Of a stretch of 64,000 bases of DNA, positions 26,503 through 34,286 are shown in pieces. The number at the start of each line of letters is the position of its first letter. The stretch's first letter is position 1. The notes beneath the pieces were generated by a model. It was not told the origin of the DNA. It was given only the letters and a program-made list of their open reading frames with translations, and searched no databases. The DNA lies in the NCBI GenBank assembly GCA_965219405.1, contig OZ244736.1, positions 1,426,001-1,490,000 of the forward strand, given 5' to 3'. Position numbers and translations under genes: made by a program. The stretch is from VXMO01 sp965219405 (GTDB lineage: Bacteria; Chloroflexota; Dehalococcoidia; UBA6926).

Positions 26503-26946
26503 ATGAATATCACCGGCAGTCACACCGTCCCTGCGCCGCGTGAGCGCGTGTGGGAACTACTGCATGACCCTGACTCCCTACAGCGGATGGTTCCGGGGTG
26601 CCAGACCCTTGACGCGGAGACGCCAACAAAATTCTCCGCGACTCTGTCTGTTGGTGTCGGGCCAATTAGGGGGCGATTCAGCGGCTCGGTCGAGATCGAG
26701 GACCTGGCGGTGCCGGAGTTGTACAAGATGACCCTGAACGGGCAGGGGCCGACGGGGTTCGTGTCCGGCGAGGGCACGATTAACCTGACCGAGGACGGCG
26801 ACAGTACCCTTGTCGAAGTTGAGGCGGACGCGCAGGTAGGGGGAACCTTGGCGCAGATCGGCTCGCGCATGGTTCAGACAGCCGTGCGGATGCTGATGGG
26901 GCAGTTCTTTGACGCGCTCTCCCGAGAGGCTACTGCGCCTCAATAG
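26503..26946 (+). CDS. coxG: CoxG-like SRPBCC-fold protein
   Basis: A 147-residue carbon-monoxide-dehydrogenase subunit G family protein with the family's opening (TVPAPRERVWELLHDPDSL), a central GPIRGRFSG and a C-terminal helix (QTAVRMLMGQFFDAL). CoxG in Oligotropha recruits the CO dehydrogenase to the membrane; homologs accompany many molybdenum hydroxylases, and some bind quinones or hydrophobic ligands. Here it leads the hydroxylase genes (coxG-coxS-coxL-coxM-coxL), 5 bp after pyrD, fitting a role in assembling or coupling that enzyme. No signal peptide or membrane span. Confidence 0.88.
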   Translation: MNITGSHTVPAPRERVWELLHDPDSLQRMVPGCQTLDAETPTKFSATLSVGVGPIRGRFSGSVEIEDLAVPELYKMTLNGQGPTGFVSGEGTINLTEDGDSTLVEVEADAQVGGTLAQIGSRMVQTAVRMLMGQFFDALSREATAPQ

Positions 26947-27029
26947 ACCGGCTAGGTAGTTGACCGCCCACGCGCAGTGGGAATAGCATCGCCACATGGC
27001 AAGCATCACTATTGGGGGCGGACGAGAAT

Positions 27030-27509
27030 ATGACTGATTCGATTCCTGTCACACTGACCATCAACGGCACGGAACACAGCATCGACGTTGAGCCGCGTTT
27101 ATTGCTTGTCCACGCCATCCGTGACGTCATCGGCCTGACCGGCACGCACGTCGGCTGCGATACATCGCAGTGTGGCTCATGCACCGTTCTGCTAAATGGG
27201 GAAGCGGTCAAGTCATGCTCGATGCTCGCCGCGCAGGCGGACGGCCAGCAGATTGAGACCGTGGAGGGCCTCGCCGCAGCCGATGGCACATTGCACCCCA
27301 TCCAACAGGCGTTTGCGGAGAAGCATGGTCTCCAATGCGGTTTCTGCACGCCCGGCATGTTGATGCTCTCCAAGGCGTTCCTCAACGAGAACCCGAATCC
27401 ATCGAAGGACGAGATTAAACACGCGCTGGCCGGAAATATGTGCCGGTGTACCGGTTATCAAAACATCGTCCTCGCCATCGAACTCGCGGCGGACAAACTC
27501 TCTAGGTGA
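27030..27509 (+). CDS. coxS: Molybdenum hydroxylase small subunit, two [2Fe-2S] clusters
   Basis: The 160-residue protein relays electrons from the molybdenum centre to FAD. The plant-ferredoxin-type cluster ligands are Cys43, Cys48, Cys51 and Cys63 (CDTSQCGSC...SC). The second cluster, in the four-helix domain, uses Cys103 and Cys106 (CGFC) and Cys138 and Cys140 (CRC). Length and spacing are typical for CoxS and quinoline/nicotinate hydroxylase small subunits. The ATG at 27030 is favoured over an in-frame TTG 18 nt earlier. It precedes the first large subunit by 10 bp. Confidence 0.93.
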   Translation: MTDSIPVTLTINGTEHSIDVEPRLLLVHAIRDVIGLTGTHVGCDTSQCGSCTVLLNGEAVKSCSMLAAQADGQQIETVEGLAAADGTLHPIQQAFAEKHGLQCGFCTPGMLMLSKAFLNENPNPSKDEIKHALAGNMCRCTGYQNIVLAIELAADKLSR

Positions 27510-27519
27510 GGTGAGCGCC

Positions 27520-29883
27520 ATGACGACAAGCAGCGCCCCCCGCCAGATCGGCCAATCGCCTCGACGCAAAGAGGATGATCGCTTGCTGCGCGGGCAGGGC
27601 GCGTTCTCCGATGACATCAACTTGCCCGGAACCGTTTGGGCGCATTTCGTCCGCAGCCCCCACGCCCACGCCCGTATTATCAAAATCGATTCGGTGGCCA
27701 CGATAGCTCATCCGGGAGTGTTGCGTGTTCTCACCGGAGCGGATGTCCACCCTTCCTATCACCCCATTCCGCCGGTTCTCGCCGTGCGGGACGCGGAGAA
27801 CCGGGACAACGAGGTCGGCGCGCCCGCGTTCACTCTCATTGCCACAGGCAAGGCCAAATACGCCGGGGAAATCGTTGCCATCGTGGTTGCGGAAACCCGG
27901 GAAGCAGCACGCGACGCGGCTGATCTGCTGATGGTCAGGTACGAGCCGCTTCCGGTGGCCAACACGCCGGAGCAGGCTATGCAGCCCGGCGCTCCGAGAG
28001 TGCATGATGAACGCTCCAATGAGCAGGTTCGTTGGCTCAAGAGCACGGAGAACGTGTCCCGCACATTCGAGGACTCGGAGATTATTCTGCGGCATGACTT
28101 TGTGAACCAGCGAATTCACGCCGTCCCCATGGAGCCGCGCGCCGGCATCGCCCATTGGGACCCCGCGACGCGATTCCTCACTATCTGGGCGTCGATCCAG
28201 GGAGCGCATGAGCTGCGAACACAGATGGCGGAGGTGCTGGGGCTTTCTCCTGATCAGATTCGCTCCGTCGCGCCGGACGTGGGCGGGGGATTTGGCGCCA
28301 AGCACGGCGGAGAAGTGGAATACTTCCTTCTGGCCATCGCATCAATGGAGCTCGGACTCCCCGTCAAGTGGGCTGCCTCACGTACGGAGGAGTTTTTGTC
28401 GCTTAGCCACGCGCGTGGAAAAACCTCGGAGTTTGAGATAGCCGCAGACCGTGACGGCCGCGTCAAGGCGCTGCGCCTCCGCCACACCACGGACTTGGGC
28501 GCGTTTCCCAAGGGCGCAACGCCAATCGTCGCTCAGACATCCGCCATCATCGCTACCGGCGTCTACGGCATTCGAGAGGCCGCGTTTGAAGTCCACTCCG
28601 TCTACACCAACCACACGCCTGAGGGCGCTTATCGTGGATATGGTCGACCGGAGGGCATCTATCTGATCGAGCGTGCCATGGACATGCTGGCCCAAGACCT
28701 GGACATCGATCCCGCGGAAATCCGCAGGCGGAACATGATCCAGCCGGAGGAATTCCCGTACTATCGCACCCCCGGTGGAGACATCTATGACAGCGGCAAT
28801 TATCCCGAGGCGCTGGAGCGCGCCCTGGAGGTCAGCGACTACGAGGGTCTGCGCGCGCGTCAACGCACAATGCGCGAGGACGGGAAATACCTGGGAATCG
28901 GGCTCGCGTCCTGGGTCAAGACCGGCGGGTTTGGCCCGTCGTCCCTCGACCCCTCCTCGTCCATGCCGGAATGGGCGCGCGTGAAAGTGTCTCCCGCCGG
29001 CGCCGTGACCATCTACACCGGCTCCTCGCCGCACGGGCAGGGCAACTACACGACCTATGCGCAGGTGGCCGCGGACACCCTACACGTCCCGCTGGATGAC
29101 ATCTCGGTGACGCACGGCGACACGGCGACGGTCACGTATGGCATGGGCACGTTTGCCAGCCGCAACATGGTTGTGGGCGGAATGGCAGTGCTCCAGGCCT
29201 CCCAAAAGATCCTCGACAAGATGACCCGATTCGCTGCCCACGCTCTCGACAGTGACCCGGACGGTGTGGAGTTCACGGACGGCGTGTTTGCTGCTAACGG
29301 CTCGTCGATCACCTTCCGTGAGGTCGCCGCCCGAGTCAACCAGGTCCTGGAACGCCCACCCGGAATGGAAATGGGGCTGGACGAGTCATCGTTCTATCAA
29401 CCGACGCATCTTACCTTCAATTACGGCACGTATGTCGCCGTGGTTGAGGTTGACCCGGAAACGGGCGACGTTGACCTTCAGCAGTTGTTCTGCGTGGATG
29501 ATCAAGGCGTCGTCGTCCATCCGGTCATCGTGGAAGGACAGGTTCATGGCGGCGCAGCGCAGGGAATCGGCCAGGCGCTCTATGAGGACATCGTCTACGA
29601 CGATAACGGCCAACTGCTCAGTGGGTCCTTGATGGACTACGCGCTGCCGACGGCTGAGATGATGCCGGAATTCGTCTCCGAATTCATCGAGACCCCATCG
29701 CCCACCAACCCGCTCGGCGTCAAGGGCATGGGGGAAGGGCCGACGACGGGCGCGCCGCCCGCCGTGGTCAACGCAGTTGTTGACGCGCTCGCCCCGTTCA
29801 ATGTTCGTGACATCGCGATGCCGCTGACGCCGGAGCGTGTGTGGCGTGCCATACAAGACGCGCAGAATGGAGACCAGTCATGA
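27520..29883 (+). CDS. coxL: Molybdenum hydroxylase large subunit, CoxL form II (first copy)
   Basis: This 787-residue xanthine-oxidase-family subunit binds molybdopterin cytosine dinucleotide. The active-site loop reads AYRGYGR at 370-376, like the AYRGAGR of form II proteins and unlike the AYxCSFR of true aerobic CO dehydrogenase, so CO should not be assumed as substrate. GGGFGAKHG, GSSPHGQGN and the C-terminal VKGMGEGP with the catalytic Glu are present. The ATG at 27520 is used because an upstream GTG lacks its own ribosome-binding sequence. Its stop overlaps the coxM start (ATGA). A second, clearly paralogous large subunit follows coxM. Substrate unknown; aldehydes or N-heterocycles are usual for relatives. 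Confidence 0.9.
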   Translation: MTTSSAPRQIGQSPRRKEDDRLLRGQGAFSDDINLPGTVWAHFVRSPHAHARIIKIDSVATIAHPGVLRVLTGADVHPSYHPIPPVLAVRDAENRDNEVGAPAFTLIATGKAKYAGEIVAIVVAETREAARDAADLLMVRYEPLPVANTPEQAMQPGAPRVHDERSNEQVRWLKSTENVSRTFEDSEIILRHDFVNQRIHAVPMEPRAGIAHWDPATRFLTIWASIQGAHELRTQMAEVLGLSPDQIRSVAPDVGGGFGAKHGGEVEYFLLAIASMELGLPVKWAASRTEEFLSLSHARGKTSEFEIAADRDGRVKALRLRHTTDLGAFPKGATPIVAQTSAIIATGVYGIREAAFEVHSVYTNHTPEGAYRGYGRPEGIYLIERAMDMLAQDLDIDPAEIRRRNMIQPEEFPYYRTPGGDIYDSGNYPEALERALEVSDYEGLRARQRTMREDGKYLGIGLASWVKTGGFGPSSLDPSSSMPEWARVKVSPAGAVTIYTGSSPHGQGNYTTYAQVAADTLHVPLDDISVTHGDTATVTYGMGTFASRNMVVGGMAVLQASQKILDKMTRFAAHALDSDPDGVEFTDGVFAANGSSITFREVAARVNQVLERPPGMEMGLDESSFYQPTHLTFNYGTYVAVVEVDPETGDVDLQQLFCVDDQGVVVHPVIVEGQVHGGAAQGIGQALYEDIVYDDNGQLLSGSLMDYALPTAEMMPEFVSEFIETPSPTNPLGVKGMGEGPTTGAPPAVVNAVVDALAPFNVRDIAMPLTPERVWRAIQDAQNGDQS

Positions 29884-30752
29884 TTCCCGGAGCATTCGAC
29901 TACGCCGCCCCTGATTCCGTCGCGGAGGCGATCACTCTCCTCCAGCAGCGGCCCGGTGAGGGCAAGATCATCGCCGGCGGGCAGAGCCTCTTGCCGATGA
30001 TGAAGCTCCGCGTCGCCATGCCCGGCTTCGTGGTTGATTTGCGAAAGACACGCGGCGAACTGTCACACATCAGCACCGACGGCAACAATCTACGAATCGG
30101 CGCGATGACGAGCCATGCCCACGTCGCAGGATCAGACGTCGTGCTTGATACGCTGCCGGTGCTGGCTGAAACGGCTGCGGAGATTGCTGACGTGCAGGTG
30201 CGAAATCTTGGCACCATCGGCGGCAGCATCGCTCACGCTGACCCCGTTGCCGACTACCCCGCCACGCTGCTTGCCCTCGACGCGCAGGCGCAAATTGCAG
30301 GTCCGAATGGCGTTCGTGTTGTATCCGTTGATGAACTCATCATGGACGCGTTCATTACGACGCTGGCCGAGGATGAAATCATCACAGAGATCATCATTCC
30401 CATCTCAGAGGGTCAGACGGGCGCGGCTTATCTCAAATTCGCGAACAAGGCGTCACACTTTGCCATCGTTGGCGTGGCTGCGGCCGTTTCGCTGGATGAT
30501 AGCGGTTATTTGTCCCGCGTCGCCGTCGGCATTACCGGCGCGGCGTCACGCGCGGCCCGCGCAACGGCCGCCGAAGATACGCTGAGAGGGCAAGTGCCGA
30601 CACCGGACGCCATCGCAACGGCATCCGCCATGGCGGCGGATGGCCTTGAGTGCATTGCGGACCTGCACGGCTCGCCGGACTATCGGCAGAACCTGTGCCG
30701 TGTGCTGACCAGGCGCGCGCTCACGCAGGCAGTGGAGCGCGCTCGGGAATAG
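29880..30752 (+). CDS. coxM: Molybdenum hydroxylase FAD subunit
   Basis: The 290-residue protein has the PCMH-type FAD-binding domain with IIAGGQSLLPMMKLR near residues 30-45 and LGTIGGSIAHADPVADYPA near 105-123 (the two FAD pyrophosphate and isoalloxazine contacts), followed by the CO-dehydrogenase-flavoprotein C-terminal domain. It accepts electrons from CoxS and passes them to the final acceptor. Start overlap of 4 nt with the first coxL indicates translational coupling; the second coxL begins 20 bp later. One FAD subunit and one small subunit would have to serve both large subunits. Confidence 0.92.
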   Translation: MIPGAFDYAAPDSVAEAITLLQQRPGEGKIIAGGQSLLPMMKLRVAMPGFVVDLRKTRGELSHISTDGNNLRIGAMTSHAHVAGSDVVLDTLPVLAETAAEIADVQVRNLGTIGGSIAHADPVADYPATLLALDAQAQIAGPNGVRVVSVDELIMDAFITTLAEDEIITEIIIPISEGQTGAAYLKFANKASHFAIVGVAAAVSLDDSGYLSRVAVGITGAASRAARATAAEDTLRGQVPTPDAIATASAMAADGLECIADLHGSPDYRQNLCRVLTRRALTQAVERARE

Positions 30753-30772
30753 GCACGAGAAAGGACGGAGCT

Positions 30773-33103
30773 ATGGCCACGGGCACAAAGCTTGTCGGAC
30801 AATCAGTTGCTCGACGTGAGGATGAAAAACTCCTGCGTGGCCGCGGCGCATTTGTCGAGGACATCAAAGTCCCCGGCATCCAATGGGCAAGCCTTGTTCG
30901 CAGCCCACATGCCCATGCGCGCATCCGCAGTATTGACACCTCCGCAGCCTTGCAGACGCCCGGCGTCACCGCAGTGCTGACGGGAAAGGACATTCACCCT
31001 CGCTTTGGTACCAATCCGACCGTCTCCCTGAAGTTTTACGATGCGGAATCGGCTCCGTATGACCTGATTGCGGTCGATAAGGCGCGGCACGTTGGTGAGG
31101 TCGTGGCCGTTGTCGTTGCGGATACCCGCTACGGCGCGCGGGACGCCGCGGACTTGATCTTTGTCGACTACGAGCCGCTAGAGGCTGCAATCGAGGTAGA
31201 GAGGGCGCTCAGAGATGATGCCCCTCGCGTCCATGATGATCGACCGAATGGAATCATCCACTGGCGCTATCAACTCGGGAACGTCTCCCAGGCATTCGAG
31301 GAGGCCGCGGTCATCGTCCGTGAAAGAATCGTGAACCAGAAAATCCATGGTGTGCCGATGGAACCTCGCGCCGGCCTCGCGCACTGGGACCCCGTGCAGG
31401 AGACGATGAGCCTGTGGGCGACGGTTCAGACACCACATGCGCTCCGTGATCACCTTGCTGAGATTCTGCACCTGACGGCGGACAGCGTCCGTGTGGTTGC
31501 ACCGGACGTTGGCGGCGGTTTCGGCGTGAAGCACGAGGATCCCGAGTATGCGCTCATCTGCATCGCCTCGATGCAGCTTGGCGTTCCTGTCAAGTGGGTT
31601 GCCACGCGTACCGAGGACTTTTTGGCGATGCACCAAGCGCGCGGCAAGACATCGTACCTGGAAGTTTCCGCAGATGCAGATGGCAAGGTGACCGCTCTCC
31701 GCGTGCGCCACCTGCATGATCTCGGCGCGTATGCCAAGGGGCCTGAGCCGTCGTTGTCCGCCTCATCCGCCATGATCTCAACCGGCGTGTATGACATACC
31801 CAACGTGGAATTCGATGTCGAGAACGCCTACACAAACACGACGCCGCAGGGGCCGTACCGCGGCGCAGGCCGACCTGAGGGTATTCATCTAATCGAGCGT
31901 GGACTGGACCGCCTTGCCTCTGAACTTGGCCTCGATCCGACGGAGATTCGCCGTCGCAACTATCTCCCGCCGTTTGACCAGCCGATTCGCTCCGGCGGCG
32001 GGGATATGTTCGACAGCGGAAACTATGAGGCGTCGCTCGACCAGGTACTTGAGTTGAGCGACTATCAACACCTGCGGGAGCAACAGCAGCAGGCGCGGGC
32101 CGAGGGGCGTCACATGGGCATCGGCGTCGCCTCGTGGGTCAAGACGGGCGGATCCGGCCCCAGCCCGGTTGATCCCAGCAGCAGCCGCTACGAATGGGGC
32201 AGGGTACGAGTTGACCGCGGCGGCAAGGTCACCTTGTTCACCGGCTCGTCCCCGCACGGGCAGGGTGGCGAAACCGTTTTCGCCCAGATCGTCGCCGACG
32301 TTTTCGGCATTTCCGATGGTGATGTAACCGTTCTGCATGGCGATACGGCTGCTGTCGCGCACGGAGTCGGAACATACGGCAGCCGCGCGCTGGTGACGGG
32401 TGGCATGTCCGCCAAGATCGCCGCTGAAAAGGTGCGCGACAAGATGCTGAGACTCGCCTCCCACATGATGGGCTGCCAGCCCGACCAGGTGACATTGGAA
32501 GGTGGCGTATTCATCTGCACAACTGACAGGGAGCGTCAACTCCCTTTCACCGAGGTGGCGGCGGCGTCTTTCCAGGTGCTCGCGCGCCCGGAGGACATGG
32601 AATTCGGTCTGGATGAGGACTCATTTTTCCAGCCCAGCGGTCTGACCTACAACTTCGGCACGTACGTTGCCGTCGTCGAGGTGGACACTGAGACCGGCGA
32701 TGTCGACCTCCAGCGCCTGTACACCGTCGATGATCAGGGCGTCATCGTGAACCCCATGACTGTGGTGGGGCAGGTGCATGGCGGTGCGACGCAGGGCATT
32801 GGGCAGGCGCTGTACGAGATCTCTGAATATGACCAGGCCGGACAGCTCTTGAACGCCTCGCTGATGGACTATGCGATACCGACAGCGGAGATGACGCCGG
32901 AGTTCGTCGTGGCGTTCTCGGAGACGCCCTCGCCCCTGAATTCACTTGGAGTCAAGGGTATGGGCGAGGGCCCCACGACGGGCGCGCCGTCCGCCGTTGT
33001 GAACGCGGTCGTCGACGCGCTTTCTCCTCTGGGCGTAAGTCACATTGAGATGCCGCTAACGCCAGAACGGGTGTGGCGCGCCATCCAGGACGCGCAAGGG
33101 TAA
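30773..33103 (+). CDS. coxL: Molybdenum hydroxylase large subunit, CoxL form II (second copy)
   Basis: The 776-residue product parallels the first copy along its whole length, with shared blocks such as GQSVARREDEKLLRGRGAF, GSSPHGQGG and VKGMGEGPTTGAP. Its active-site loop is PYRGAGR (361-367), also form II, but differs from AYRGYGR in the first copy at two positions next to the molybdenum, so the two may accept different substrates or form alternative complexes with the same CoxS and CoxM. The ATG at 30773 follows AGGACGGAG. Last gene of the run; two palindromic repeats follow and may end transcription from both sides. Confidence 0.9.
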   Translation: MATGTKLVGQSVARREDEKLLRGRGAFVEDIKVPGIQWASLVRSPHAHARIRSIDTSAALQTPGVTAVLTGKDIHPRFGTNPTVSLKFYDAESAPYDLIAVDKARHVGEVVAVVVADTRYGARDAADLIFVDYEPLEAAIEVERALRDDAPRVHDDRPNGIIHWRYQLGNVSQAFEEAAVIVRERIVNQKIHGVPMEPRAGLAHWDPVQETMSLWATVQTPHALRDHLAEILHLTADSVRVVAPDVGGGFGVKHEDPEYALICIASMQLGVPVKWVATRTEDFLAMHQARGKTSYLEVSADADGKVTALRVRHLHDLGAYAKGPEPSLSASSAMISTGVYDIPNVEFDVENAYTNTTPQGPYRGAGRPEGIHLIERGLDRLASELGLDPTEIRRRNYLPPFDQPIRSGGGDMFDSGNYEASLDQVLELSDYQHLREQQQQARAEGRHMGIGVASWVKTGGSGPSPVDPSSSRYEWGRVRVDRGGKVTLFTGSSPHGQGGETVFAQIVADVFGISDGDVTVLHGDTAAVAHGVGTYGSRALVTGGMSAKIAAEKVRDKMLRLASHMMGCQPDQVTLEGGVFICTTDRERQLPFTEVAAASFQVLARPEDMEFGLDEDSFFQPSGLTYNFGTYVAVVEVDTETGDVDLQRLYTVDDQGVIVNPMTVVGQVHGGATQGIGQALYEISEYDQAGQLLNASLMDYAIPTAEMTPEFVVAFSETPSPLNSLGVKGMGEGPTTGAPSAVVNAVVDALSPLGVSHIEMPLTPERVWRAIQDAQG

Positions 33104-33109
33104 ACGCCC

Positions 33110-33137
33110 CCGTCATTCCCGCGAAAGCGGGAATCCA
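33110..33137. repeat. Dispersed palindromic repeat, simple form, copy 1
   Basis: CCGTCATTCCCGCG followed by AAAGCGGGAATCCA forms a stem of ATTCCCGC with GCGGGAAT. It sits between the convergent second coxL and ychF genes and may act as a bidirectional terminator or transcript-stability hairpin. Confidence 0.85.
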
Positions 33138-33145
33138 GCAGTCCC

Positions 33146-33172
33146 CTCATTCCGGCGAAAGCCGGAATCCAT
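33146..33172. repeat. Dispersed palindromic repeat, simple form, copy 2
   Basis: A variant adjacent to copy 1: CCTCATTCCGGCGAAAGCC then GGAATCCA, stem ATTCCGGC with GCCGGAAT. The paired base changes (CCG to CGG on both arms) keep the stem, which indicates selection for, or copying of, the folded form. Confidence 0.85.
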
Positions 33173-33178
33173 CCGCGT

Positions 33179-34279
33179 CTATCGTCCTGAGACGTTGAAC
33201 AGGAACGTCACGACGTCGCCGTCCTGGATGATGTAAGTCTTGCCTTCCTGTCGGAGTGTGCCTCGGCGGCGAGCCTCTGAGAACTTGCCCTCTGCCGAGA
33301 TGAAGTCGTCATAGGACGTGACCTCGGCGCGGATGAAGCCACGCTCCATATCAGTGTGAATCTTCCTGCCCGCTGCCTGGGGCGCAGGCGTGTCCGTCTC
33401 CAGCTGCCATGCGCGCGTCTCGTTGGGCCCCACCGTGTAGAAGGTGATCAGACCCGCAACCGATTGCGCCAGGCGGGACAACTCGCCGGTGGAGTCGGGC
33501 GGCGCGCCCATTTCCTCCCGAAACGCTGCGCCCTCGTCCGCCTCTAGCTGGGACAACTCTTCCTCAAGACGGGCGGAGAGCGCGATGCAGCCCGTCGTCG
33601 CGCTGCGGTGCTTCGCGTTCCACTCCGCCGATAGTTCATCGCTGCGTGCCAGATCATCCTCCGAAATGTTCAGCACGATGATCAGCGGCTTGGTCGTGAG
33701 AAAGGTGAAACCGGAGATCATGCGCGCCTCATCCGGCGTCATATCAACGCTTCGGATAGCCTCACTATTTTCGAGGGCTGCGTGGAGCCGACGGAGCAAA
33801 ACGGTCTCGGCTAACAGACTATCCCGCTCAGTTGCGCGCGCGCTTTTCAAGGAATCCTCAATACGTTCAAGCCGCCGGGAGACGATGGCCATGTCCGCGA
33901 ACACCATCTCCATGAGCATCGTTTCGATATCAGTGTCCGGCGTGGGATCGGGCAGGGCCGGAGAGCGAAATGCACGAAGGACAAGCAGCAGCGCGTCGGC
34001 CTGGCTCACCTCCAGCAGGTACTGGCCCTGGATGCCGCGCGATTTGCCCATCTCCGGTGGCTGCCCGGGAATATCAACGAAGGAAAGCTCCGCCTGCACG
34101 ACTCGCTTTGGCTCGACCAACTTCGTGATATGGTCCAGCCGTGGGTCGGGAATGCGCACCACCCCGAGGTTTGGCTGGGCGGCGGCTGTAAATGCGCCCG
34201 TCTCCGCGTGGGCATGTGTGAGCGCGTTGAGCAGTGTGGTCTTGCCGCTTGATGGCAGTCCGATGATGCCGACATCCAT
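33179..34279 (-). CDS. ychF: YchF/Obg-family ATPase-GTPase
   Basis: The 366-residue product has the P-loop GLPSSGKTT (residues 7-15), a G2-G3 stretch ending FVDIPG, and the YchF G4-like NISEDD region, followed by a helical insertion and a C-terminal TGS domain (KTYIIQDGDVVTFLFNVS). YchF hydrolyses ATP in preference to GTP, associates with ribosomes and affects stress responses. The usual NYPFxTIEPN switch is replaced by GAFTAAAQPN, a divergent effector loop also seen in related uncharacterised paralogs, so it may not be the canonical YchF. It lies 7 bp after the pseudokinase gene in the same operon. Confidence 0.85.
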   Translation of the reverse strand: MDVGIIGLPSSGKTTLLNALTHAHAETGAFTAAAQPNLGVVRIPDPRLDHITKLVEPKRVVQAELSFVDIPGQPPEMGKSRGIQGQYLLEVSQADALLLVLRAFRSPALPDPTPDTDIETMLMEMVFADMAIVSRRLERIEDSLKSARATERDSLLAETVLLRRLHAALENSEAIRSVDMTPDEARMISGFTFLTTKPLIIVLNISEDDLARSDELSAEWNAKHRSATTGCIALSARLEEELSQLEADEGAAFREEMGAPPDSTGELSRLAQSVAGLITFYTVGPNETRAWQLETDTPAPQAAGRKIHTDMERGFIRAEVTSYDDFISAEGKFSEARRRGTLRQEGKTYIIQDGDVVTFLFNVSGR

Positions 34280-34286
34280 AGCGCGG

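Noticed and set aside
27520..33103. Labelling the locus as aerobic carbon monoxide dehydrogenase
   Set aside because: The active-site loops are AYRGYGR and PYRGAGR, without the AYxCSFR cysteine loop that binds copper in true CO dehydrogenase.
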